Source: Pseudonocardia sp. MH-G8
Lineage (GTDB): Bacteria; Actinomycetota; Actinomycetes; Mycobacteriales; Pseudonocardiaceae
Reading direction: 5' to 3'
DNA length: 64,000 nucleotides
Assembly (NCBI RefSeq): GCF_002262885.1
Contig: NZ_NKYF01000012.1
Span: 1 to 64,000, forward strand
Below the pieces are notes generated by a model that saw only the letters and a program-made list of their open reading frames with translations, was not told the DNA's origin and searched no databases. Shown here piece after piece: positions 54,675 to 61,839 of the stretch (positions are counted from its first letter, which is position 1; each line of letters begins with the position of its first letter). The position numbers and the translations under genes were made by a program.

Positions 54675-56459
54675 TCACGCCCCTTCGACGGCGACGCCGT
54701 GGCGGGTGGCGAGCTCGGCGAGGCCGTCGTCGTTTCCCTGCCCGATGGCGCGCAGCCGCCAGGTGCCCTCGCGCCGGTAGATCTCCGCGAGCAGCAAGGT
54801 GGCTTCGGTGGTGGCGGCGTCCAACGTGGACGTGGCCGCGGTGGCCGCGTCGCCGTCGACGCTGAGCGTGACCGCGCCGAGGTCGCCGAACGTGGCGTCC
54901 CCGCTCAGCGCCGCGGCGATGACGATCTTGCTGTGCTGGTCGGAGACGAGGTCGAGGTCGATGCGGATGCTCTGCTCGCTGTCGCCGTCGGCGGCCAGGA
55001 CCACGGCGCCGTGCTCGCTGACCGGCGCGTTGTAGAAGACGAAGTCCTCGTCGGCGATGACCTGCTCGTCCGCGTCGACCAGGAGGGCGACCACGTCGAC
55101 GTCGGTGCCGTCGGCCAAGGCGTCCGCGCGCCAGGCGACGTTGACCGTCCACACACCCTCGTCGGGGAGGTCGATCACGGCGCCGCGGGGCAGGACCGGC
55201 ACCCCGGCCCCCGCTGCCTCGCAGCGGTGTCGCCCGACGTAGCCCGGCTCGACGGCCTCGGGGCACGGTGCGGGCACGGTGATGCCGAGCGCCACCTGCC
55301 CGCGGTGCAGGGGGAGTTCCGCCTCGCGGATCCGGGTGAGCCGCCGGTCGGTCTCGCCGCCGGCCATCAGGATCACGTCGGTGACGCCCGCGCTGAGGTT
55401 CACCGCCGCGGCCCCGCCCAGCGCGGTGACCTCGGTGCGCACGGCCGCGGCCTGGGGGTGCGTGCCGCCGAGGACGAGCACCCGCCGCCCGTACAGGGGC
55501 CCGCGCGTCACCACCCGGGGAGTCCGCGGACGCCGGGGTGCCGGCCGGGCAGCCTGCGGCTCGCCCGGGCGGACGTCGTCGAGCAGCCGCAGCACGGTGG
55601 CCTCGTCGAGCACGACGATGCCCTCCTCGCGGGCGCGCTCCGCCTTGCGGGTGCCGAGGCCGGGCTCGTTGCAGATCAACGCGCTGGTCAGGCGGCTCAC
55701 CGAGTTCTGCACGTCGAGCCCGGCGGCGGTGAGCCGCTCGACGAGCGTGACCCGCGGTTCGCCGGTCGTGCCCGTGACGGCCACCTTCATGCCCTGCACG
55801 AGCGGCCGTCCGACGGCCAGCCGGCCGGGGTAGCGCCACGGGCACGGCGGCGTGGTGACGCGTGGCGGGTAGCGGGTGGCGCCGGTCCGGCCGTCACAGC
55901 CGATCAGCGGCAGCGGCATGCCGAGCTGTGCGGCGAGCAGGAGGCTGTGGGTGAGGACGCGGGACAGGACCTGCGTGTCGTCCTCCGCGTCGTGGGCGCG
56001 CCGCTGGGGCACGCCCCAGTAGCCGGCGAGCGTGGCGAGCTTGTGGTTGGGCACGTCGATGCCGAGGCGACGGCTCAGCGCGAGCGTGCACAACCGCTGC
56101 CGCACGGGCAGCTTCAGCCCGGCGCGCTCGGCCTCGGCGGCCAGGAAGCCGTGGTCGAACGCGGCGTTGTGCGCCACCAGGATGCGTCCGTCGAGCACCT
56201 CGAGCAGGTCGGGTGCGATCTCGTCGAAGCGGGGCGCCGCGGCGAGGCGCGCCCGCGTGAGGCCGTGGACGTGGACCGGACCGGGGTCGCCGCCCGCGTT
56301 GACGAGCGAGGCGAACCGCGGCCCCGCCGGGCGGCCCGCCGCGTCGAGGGCCATGGCGGCCACGCTGAGCACGCGGCCGCTGCCGGGGTGGAGGCCGGAG
56401 GTCTCCACGTCGACCACCGCCCATGCCTGGTCGGGGTCGAGCAGCTGCGCGGTGGTCAC
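54675..56459 (-). CDS. DEDDh exonuclease - BRCT - TerD fusion protein
   Basis: A 594-residue multidomain protein. Residues about 13-175 are a DnaQ-like 3'-5' exonuclease with WAVVDVETSG (Asp, Glu), AHNAAFDHGFL and HDAEDDT. A BRCT domain follows (MKVAVTGTTGEPRVTLVERLTAAGLDV, about 222-295), then a second BRCT-like segment (RRVLVLGGTHPQAAAVRTEVTALGG, about 320-385). The C-terminal 180 residues are a TerD domain with acidic Ca2+-type sites (VVALLVDADEQVIADEDFVFYN, RIDLDLVSDQHSKIV). GTG 56459 has AAGGA eight bases upstream. TerD fusions to nucleic-acid enzymes are linked to stress or tellurite-type responses and possible phage defence; the function is inferred only. Confidence 0.9.
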   Translation of the reverse strand: MTTAQLLDPDQAWAVVDVETSGLHPGSGRVLSVAAMALDAAGRPAGPRFASLVNAGGDPGPVHVHGLTRARLAAAPRFDEIAPDLLEVLDGRILVAHNAAFDHGFLAAEAERAGLKLPVRQRLCTLALSRRLGIDVPNHKLATLAGYWGVPQRRAHDAEDDTQVLSRVLTHSLLLAAQLGMPLPLIGCDGRTGATRYPPRVTTPPCPWRYPGRLAVGRPLVQGMKVAVTGTTGEPRVTLVERLTAAGLDVQNSVSRLTSALICNEPGLGTRKAERAREEGIVVLDEATVLRLLDDVRPGEPQAARPAPRRPRTPRVVTRGPLYGRRVLVLGGTHPQAAAVRTEVTALGGAAAVNLSAGVTDVILMAGGETDRRLTRIREAELPLHRGQVALGITVPAPCPEAVEPGYVGRHRCEAAGAGVPVLPRGAVIDLPDEGVWTVNVAWRADALADGTDVDVVALLVDADEQVIADEDFVFYNAPVSEHGAVVLAADGDSEQSIRIDLDLVSDQHSKIVIAAALSGDATFGDLGAVTLSVDGDAATAATSTLDAATTEATLLLAEIYRREGTWRLRAIGQGNDDGLAELATRHGVAVEGA

Positions 56460-56653
56460 GTCGGTGTCCTTCGAGAGCGGGGGGAGCGGCGAGGGGGAGC
56501 GGCGGTGAGGCAACGCCGACTGCGACGTCGCTGTGCGCACGTGATCCGTTACCGGTGCCGCGACGCCCGCCGCACGAGGCGTCGAGCTCGAGATGTTCAC
56601 TGTGCTCGGCGTTGCCGTGGGGCAGCGTCGCGAGTGCCAGGAAGGTGGAGACG

Positions 56654-58018
56654 ATGAGCAGCTACGACGTCATCAGCCCGGTGGACGAGAAGGTGCTGAC
56701 GAGCGTCGAGTTCCCCGGCCGCGTGGAGGTGCAGGAGCGCGTCGCGCGGGCCCAGCGCGCCTTCCGGACGTGGCGCGAGGTGGCGCCGTCCGAGCGAGCC
56801 CGGCTCCTGCGCCGCTTCGCCGAGGTCGTGGACGGCGACATCGAGCACCTCGCGCAGCTGGAGGTGCGCAACTCCGGCCACACCATCGGCAACGCCCGGT
56901 GGGAGGCGGGCAACGTCCGCGACGTCCTCGCCTACTACTCCGCCGCACCGGAGCGCCTGACCGGCCGGCAGATCCCCGTCGCCGGGGGTGTGGACATCAC
57001 CTTCCAGGAGCCGCTGGGCGTGGTCGCGGTGATCGTGCCGTGGAACTTCCCGATGCCGGTCGCGGCCTGGGGCTTCGCGCCGGCGCTCGCGGCGGGCAAC
57101 ACGGTCGTGATCAAGCCCGCCGAGTACACCCCGCTCACGGCGCTGCGCCTGCAGGAGCTGGCCGTCCGGGCGGGGCTTCCCGAGGACGTGCTGCAGGTCG
57201 TGCCCGGCACGGGCGCCGAGGCCGGCGAGCAGCTGGTGACGCACCCGCTGGTCCGCAAGGTCGTGTTCACCGGCTCCACCGCCGTCGGCAAGCAGATCAT
57301 GCGCCACTGCGCGGACCAGGTGAAGTCGCTGACTCTCGAACTGGGCGGCAAGAACGCGAACATCGTCTTCGCCGACGCCGACCTGGAGCGCGCCGCCGCC
57401 ACGGCGCCGGGAGCGGCGTTCGACAACGCGGGGCAGGACTGCTGCTCCCGCTCGCGCGTGCTCGTGCAGCGCAGCGTCTTCGACCGGTTCATGGAACTGC
57501 TCGAACCCGCGGTCCGGGGCTTCGCCGTCGGCGACCCGGCCGAGGACACCACCGCCATGGGCCCGCTGATCTCCGCGGGCCACCGCGACAAGGTCGCGTC
57601 CTACGTCGACGACACCGCTGCCGTCGCGTTCCGCGGAACGGCCCCGGACGGCCCCGGCTTCTGGTTCCCGCCCACCGTGCTCGCGCCCGTCGCGCAGGAC
57701 GCGCGGCAGTGGCGGGAGGAGATCTTCGGCCCGGTCATCGCCGTCATGCCCTTCGACGACGAGGCGGACGCCGTGGCGCTCGCCAACGACACCGAGTACG
57801 GGCTGTCCGGCTCGCTGTGGACCCGCGACATCGGCCGCGCGCTGCGCGTCAGCCGGGCCTGGGAGAGCGGCAACCTCTCGGTCAACTCGCACTCCTCGGT
57901 GCGGTACTGGACCCCGTTCGGCGGTTACAAGCAGTCGGGGCTGGGGCGCGAGCTCGGGCCGGACGCGGTGAGCGCCTTCACCGAGACCAAGAACGTCTTC
58001 ATCTCCACGGAGGAGTGA
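56654..58018 (+). CDS. NAD(P)-dependent aldehyde dehydrogenase
   Basis: A 454-residue ALDH. Motifs: VIVPWNFPMPVAAWGFAPALAAGNTVVIKPAEYTPLTA (cofactor binding), FTGSTAVGKQIM, catalytic Glu in LTLELGGKN and catalytic Cys263 in NAGQDCCSRSRV, and FGPVIAVMPFDDEADAV. Close to gamma-glutamyl-gamma-aminobutyraldehyde and betaine-aldehyde type enzymes but not assignable to a substrate. The ATG at 56654 has GGAAGGTGGAGA. One copy of the GCGTTCCGCGGAACG palindrome lies inside it, at 57625-57640. Confidence 0.92.
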   Translation: MSSYDVISPVDEKVLTSVEFPGRVEVQERVARAQRAFRTWREVAPSERARLLRRFAEVVDGDIEHLAQLEVRNSGHTIGNARWEAGNVRDVLAYYSAAPERLTGRQIPVAGGVDITFQEPLGVVAVIVPWNFPMPVAAWGFAPALAAGNTVVIKPAEYTPLTALRLQELAVRAGLPEDVLQVVPGTGAEAGEQLVTHPLVRKVVFTGSTAVGKQIMRHCADQVKSLTLELGGKNANIVFADADLERAAATAPGAAFDNAGQDCCSRSRVLVQRSVFDRFMELLEPAVRGFAVGDPAEDTTAMGPLISAGHRDKVASYVDDTAAVAFRGTAPDGPGFWFPPTVLAPVAQDARQWREEIFGPVIAVMPFDDEADAVALANDTEYGLSGSLWTRDIGRALRVSRAWESGNLSVNSHSSVRYWTPFGGYKQSGLGRELGPDAVSAFTETKNVFISTEE

Positions 58019-58484
58019 GCCGCCTCAGCCATCGCCGCGTTCCGCAACACGTGGGCGCGCCGTTCCCGACTCGATGCCTCCTGCCTCACCCCGTACCGGG
58101 CTCTCACTCGCAGTGGGGCCGGTGCCGCCCGATGATCACCGGTGAGCGGTGGATCGTGACCAACGCAAGGCGGGCACGCACCCGGCAGCGACGAGCTCGT
58201 CCGGAAGGGGCCTGGGCCCGCGGCGGGGACGGTTGCCCACCCAGCCGACGGGCAGGGGTCGGGAACCCGGCGACTGCGCAGAAGACCGGGGCGGGGGTGT
58301 GGGGCAGTGGTCGCGGGCCGGGAACGGCGCGCCCACAGGAGGATCGAGTCTGATCATGAAACGGGCGTTCCGGAGCGCGGCCATCGAGCGATCCCGGGTG
58401 TCGCGCGCTGTTCCTCCGGCCGCATTTCCCATCGTGGATACGGGTGTGACCGTCATCCGGTGGCCCCGTTTCGGTCTGTGCGCG

Positions 58485-58543
58485 ACGAGCGAGACGTGAG
58501 CGGGGTCGCGCTCGTGATCGAACCCCGCTCACGTCTCGCTCGT
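58485..58543. repeat. Perfect 22-base inverted repeat
   Basis: Arms 58485-58506 and 58522-58543 are exact complements with a 15-base loop; the left arm begins ACGAGCGAGACG. It could form a very stable hairpin. No T-run follows, so it may be a terminator, a small-RNA core or a mobile-element end. Confidence 0.8.
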
Positions 58544-58712
58544 GGTGGGATCGTGCGGTGGGCGGGCCGTGCCCGGCTCGCAGCACCCGGCCCGCAGCCC
58601 TGATCGTTCGGGCGGCCGTTCCCGATGCGGGAGCAGGCCCGTTGCTGAACGAGCACGTTGCGGCCTCCGTGCCTGGCTGTGGTCCCGTCCCTCCTTTATT
58701 GATCAGTGCCAT

Positions 58713-58730
58713 CGCGTTCCGCGGAACGCG
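58713..58730. repeat. Palindrome copy left of the HNH gene
   Basis: CGCGTTCCGCGGAACGCG is an 18-base perfect palindrome 76 bases before the HNH start. The central 16 bases recur at 60238-60253 just after the HNH gene and, nearly completely, at 57625-57640 inside the aldehyde dehydrogenase gene. Confidence 0.8.
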
Positions 58731-58805
58731 CTCGCCCAAGAATTGTCGGACCCCGATGTCATCCTGAACAGGAAACGTCAGTTCACACCCCTGTGGAGGT
58801 TCCCG

Positions 58806-60146
58806 GTGTCGGTGATCGCGCTGCCCACCCCTTTGCAGGCGATGAGCCTTCGTGATCTGGAAACGGAAGTCCTCAGCCTGGCCGGGCACATCGCGGCTGC
58901 GGAGTGCCGGTTCCTGCAGTTCCTGGCCGAGTTCGATGATCGGGAGGGTTGGGCGGGTCCGGGGATCCGGTCGTGTGCGCACTGGTTGTCGTGGCGGGCG
59001 GGGATGAGCGTGCGTACCGCGGTCGAGCACCTACGCGTCGCGCACGCCCTGGCGCGTCTGCCGCGGATCAGTGAGGCGTTCGCTGCGGGGCGGGTCTCCT
59101 ACTCGAAGGTCAGGGCTTTGACCCGGGTGACCGGTACCGACACCGCGGCGTTGACTCGGATCGGGGCGGCGATCGCCGCGGGTGAGCCGGAGCTGCGTCA
59201 TGTGATGGTCGCGGACGCGGAGACCGCGGAGCAGGTGCTGCTGGACCTGGCGTTGTCGGGGACTGCCGGTCATGTGGAGACGGTGGTGGCGGCGGTGCGG
59301 CGCCGCTGCACCCCACCGGTCGACGCCGCGGCGCGGCGCGGCGTGTCCTGGCATTGGGACGGTGACGGGTCGTTGGTCGTGCGGTCCAGGTTCACCCCCG
59401 AGGTTGGTGCCGCCCTGATCGCTGCCATCGACGCCCAGATGCGTTCGTCGGTGTCGACCAGCGACTCGCCGGCCGCCCCCGCATCGCTGGCCACCCCCGC
59501 ATCGGCGGCCTCGCCGCAGGATCTGGATCAGCGTGCGCTCGAGCAGGAACCGGGCCCGGCACTCGATCGGGAGGCGGCCCGCCGCGCGGATGCTCTGCAC
59601 GTCCTGCTCACCCGCGGCCCCGACGACGAGATCGTGCAGCGTGGGCAGGCGCAGGTGGTCGTGCACCTGGACGCCGCCACCGGTGCCGCGCAGCTCCGCG
59701 GCGGGCCGGAGGTTCCGGCGGCGACGGTGGAGCGGTTGGCCTGTGATGCGCGGGTGCAGGTGTTGCTCGAGGACCGCGCCCGTAACAGGCTCTACCTGGG
59801 CCGATCTCGGCGGTTGGCGTCGCCGGCGCAGATCGCGGCGCTCACCTCCCGAGATGGAGAGGTATGCCAGTTCCCGGGCTGTGCCCATGTCCGTCACTTG
59901 CACGCCCACCACCTGGTCCCGTGGTGGGTGGGTGGCCGCACCGACGTCGACAATCTGATCTTGGTGTGTTCGTACCACCACGGTGTAATCCATGATCACG
60001 GCTACCGGGTCCACCGGCTGGGCGACCGGTGGCAGTTCCTACGCCCCGACGGCTCCCTGGTCCCGGGGGTCGGGCCGGTGTTGAGTGGTCGGGCTGAGCG
60101 TTTGGTCGAGATGCACGCCCGGGCCGGATCGAGGCCGCGACGTTGA
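58806..60146 (+). CDS. DUF222/HNH endonuclease-like protein (REP13E12 type) with C-terminal frameshift
   Basis: A 446-residue protein of the 13E12-repeat family: an N-terminal helical DUF222 domain (about 20-300; RSCAHWLSWRAGMSVRTAVEHLRVAHALARLP, AFAAGRVSYSKVRALTRV) and a C-terminal HNH domain (CQFPGCAHVRHLHAHHLVPWWVGGRTDVDNLILVCSYHHGVIH). The GTG at 58806 has GGAGG. A missing base near 60126-60128 ends the frame at 60146; one frame over, the expected tail TLTPNWFGERLDPEPILDALLPR continues to a stop at 60233-60235. Such proteins are frequent in repeated elements of actinobacteria; their biochemical role is unsettled. Confidence 0.88.
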   Translation: MSVIALPTPLQAMSLRDLETEVLSLAGHIAAAECRFLQFLAEFDDREGWAGPGIRSCAHWLSWRAGMSVRTAVEHLRVAHALARLPRISEAFAAGRVSYSKVRALTRVTGTDTAALTRIGAAIAAGEPELRHVMVADAETAEQVLLDLALSGTAGHVETVVAAVRRRCTPPVDAAARRGVSWHWDGDGSLVVRSRFTPEVGAALIAAIDAQMRSSVSTSDSPAAPASLATPASAASPQDLDQRALEQEPGPALDREAARRADALHVLLTRGPDDEIVQRGQAQVVVHLDAATGAAQLRGGPEVPAATVERLACDARVQVLLEDRARNRLYLGRSRRLASPAQIAALTSRDGEVCQFPGCAHVRHLHAHHLVPWWVGGRTDVDNLILVCSYHHGVIHDHGYRVHRLGDRWQFLRPDGSLVPGVGPVLSGRAERLVEMHARAGSRPRR

Positions 60147-60237
60147 CCCCGAACTGGTTCGGCGAGCGTCTGGACCCGGAGCCGATCCTGGATGCGCTGC
60201 TCCCGCGCCGGCCCCGGGCCCGGGCGGCGGCCTGACC

Positions 60238-60253
60238 GCGTTCCGCGGAACGC
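60238..60253. repeat. Palindrome copy right of the HNH gene
   Basis: GCGTTCCGCGGAACGC lies two bases beyond the stop that the frameshift-corrected HNH gene would use. With the copy at 58713-58730 it brackets the gene, as expected for the ends of a mobile or target-linked unit. Confidence 0.8.
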
Positions 60254-60283
60254 ACCTGCCCGGCGCTCGCCGCACGGTCATGG

Positions 60284-61735
60284 TCAGCCCGTGCGTTCCA
60301 GCACGCCGAACCGCTGGTCGCGCCAGATCCGGCGGGACTCCTCTTCCAGGTAACGGCCGATGGTCGACTCCGCGTCGTACAGCCGGGTCGCGCGCTCCCG
60401 CGGGTCGTAGCGGGTCCAGCCGGGGTCGCCGGTGGCCGCGAACGCGACGTGTTCTGTCCGCATCAGCTCCGAGAGGCGCCGGGACTGCGTCACGAGGTCA
60501 GGGCCGGCGTCCGCGAGGCCGGTGCCGATCTCGGCGGTGCCGAAGACGAGCAGCGTGTCGAGGCTGTGCGAGGCGCCCAGGGAGTTGAAACCCCAGCACA
60601 GCTCGTAGAACCAGACCCGGGCCCCACCGGTGTGGGCCGCGTCGGCGAGGTGCAGGGCCGGCATGCGGAAGAGCCAGTCGGACATGGCCGTGTCGCGCAG
60701 CGCGGTCGGGGACAGCAGCGGGTAGGCCGTGCGGTAGCGGCGGGAGCCGGGTGTCGGGGTCAAGGCGTCGATCAGCGCGTCCGCCTCGGTGTCGTCGACG
60801 TCGGTGAGCCGCCGGGCGAGCAGGCTGAACTCGTCGCGGCCGTGCCCGATGAGCAGGTCGACGTCACGGGCGGCGCCGGCGGCGAGCGCGGCCCAGGGAG
60901 CCTCGCGCAGGACCTCGCCGTCCACGACGGGGGAGAACGGGGTGGGGGTGTGGGCCACGGCGCCCCACCGGTCCGCGTAGTGCGGGAGGCGCTCGGTCAC
61001 CGACCGGGCCGCCGCCACGAGGTCGTCGGGTGCGACATCGGCGAGGTCCGCGAGACGCGGTGCCCGGCCGAGCCCGGCGGTGATCTCGCGGGCGATGTCG
61101 GCCGCGAGGTCGGGGGCGAAGTAGGTCTCCGGGAGGCTCTGCAGGATCGCGCGGCGGAACAGCCCGGCCGCCGCGGGCATCACCAGCAGCGCAGCGATCG
61201 AGTTCGCCCCCGCCGACTGGCCGAGGACCGTGACGTTCTCCGGGTCGCCGCCGAACCCGGCGATGTTCTCCTGCACCCAGCGGAGCGCGGCGATCTGGTC
61301 GAGCAGGCCGCGGTTGTCCGGCGCGCCCTCGATCCGGGCGAAGCCCTCGGCCCCGGTGCGGTAGTGGGCGCTCACCACCACCGCGCCCGTGCCCGCCAGG
61401 GTGGTGCCGTCGAGGTGCGGGTTGGCCGCGTTGCAGTTCAGGAACCCGCCGCCGCTGATCCAGACCACGACGGGCAGCCCGGTCCGGCCCGGAGCGGGTG
61501 TCCAGACGGCGAGGTTCAGCCAGTCCGGGCCCTCGGTCGTGCGGCCCGGCTGCGGTGGGGGCGAGCCGTTGCGGGTGGCGTCGCGGACGCCGTCCCATGG
61601 CGACGCCGGGCGGGGAACGGCGAACCGGTCGGGCCCCACCGGCGGCGCGGCGAAGGGGATGCCGCGGTAGGCGGCGATGCCGTCGCTCCAGCTACCCCGG
61701 ACGGTTCCTGCGGACGTGCGCACCTCGGTGGTCAT
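60284..61735 (-). CDS. Type B carboxylesterase
   Basis: A 483-residue esterase of the cholinesterase/carboxylesterase B family. The nucleophile Ser lies in VTVLGQSAGANS, the oxyanion hole is VWISGGGFLNCNA, the acidic residue is in LIGHGRDEFS and the catalytic His in LGASHSLDTLLVF. The ATG at 61735 has GAGGG eight bases upstream and is preferred over an ATG at 61801. It is divergent from the molybdopterin oxidoreductase across 104 bases. Confidence 0.9.
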   Translation of the reverse strand: MTTEVRTSAGTVRGSWSDGIAAYRGIPFAAPPVGPDRFAVPRPASPWDGVRDATRNGSPPPQPGRTTEGPDWLNLAVWTPAPGRTGLPVVVWISGGGFLNCNAANPHLDGTTLAGTGAVVVSAHYRTGAEGFARIEGAPDNRGLLDQIAALRWVQENIAGFGGDPENVTVLGQSAGANSIAALLVMPAAAGLFRRAILQSLPETYFAPDLAADIAREITAGLGRAPRLADLADVAPDDLVAAARSVTERLPHYADRWGAVAHTPTPFSPVVDGEVLREAPWAALAAGAARDVDLLIGHGRDEFSLLARRLTDVDDTEADALIDALTPTPGSRRYRTAYPLLSPTALRDTAMSDWLFRMPALHLADAAHTGGARVWFYELCWGFNSLGASHSLDTLLVFGTAEIGTGLADAGPDLVTQSRRLSELMRTEHVAFAATGDPGWTRYDPRERATRLYDAESTIGRYLEEESRRIWRDQRFGVLERTG

Positions 61736-61839
61736 GACTGGACCCTCACACCGGGTGCCGTCCGGGTCACCCGAGAATGCGTTCCACGCCGGTAGCCGCA
61801 TCTCCTACGGTGGTCGGGGAGGCGACCACAGGGGGGCCC

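Larger units (their letters stand above)
58019..58805. other. Long non-coding stretch between aldehyde dehydrogenase and HNH gene
   Basis: No open frame with ribosome site or recognisable family is seen on either strand. It contains a perfect 22-base inverted repeat (58485-58543), an 18-base palindrome at 58713-58730 and, at 58033, a partial match to it (GCGTTCCGCAAC). TTTATTGATCAG at 58694 is a rare AT-rich spot near the HNH promoter. The stretch may be a remnant of a mobile element or of a decayed gene. Confidence 0.5.

Noticed and set aside
58485..58543. Possible tRNA-like T-arm (GGGGTTCGATC on the reverse strand)
   Set aside because: The rest of a cloverleaf is missing and the stem is explained by the simple inverted repeat.
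58149..58603. Short forward frames in the aldehyde dehydrogenase-HNH gap
   Set aside because: No ribosome site, no recognisable fold and Arg/Gly-rich composition; they also run through the 22-base inverted repeat.
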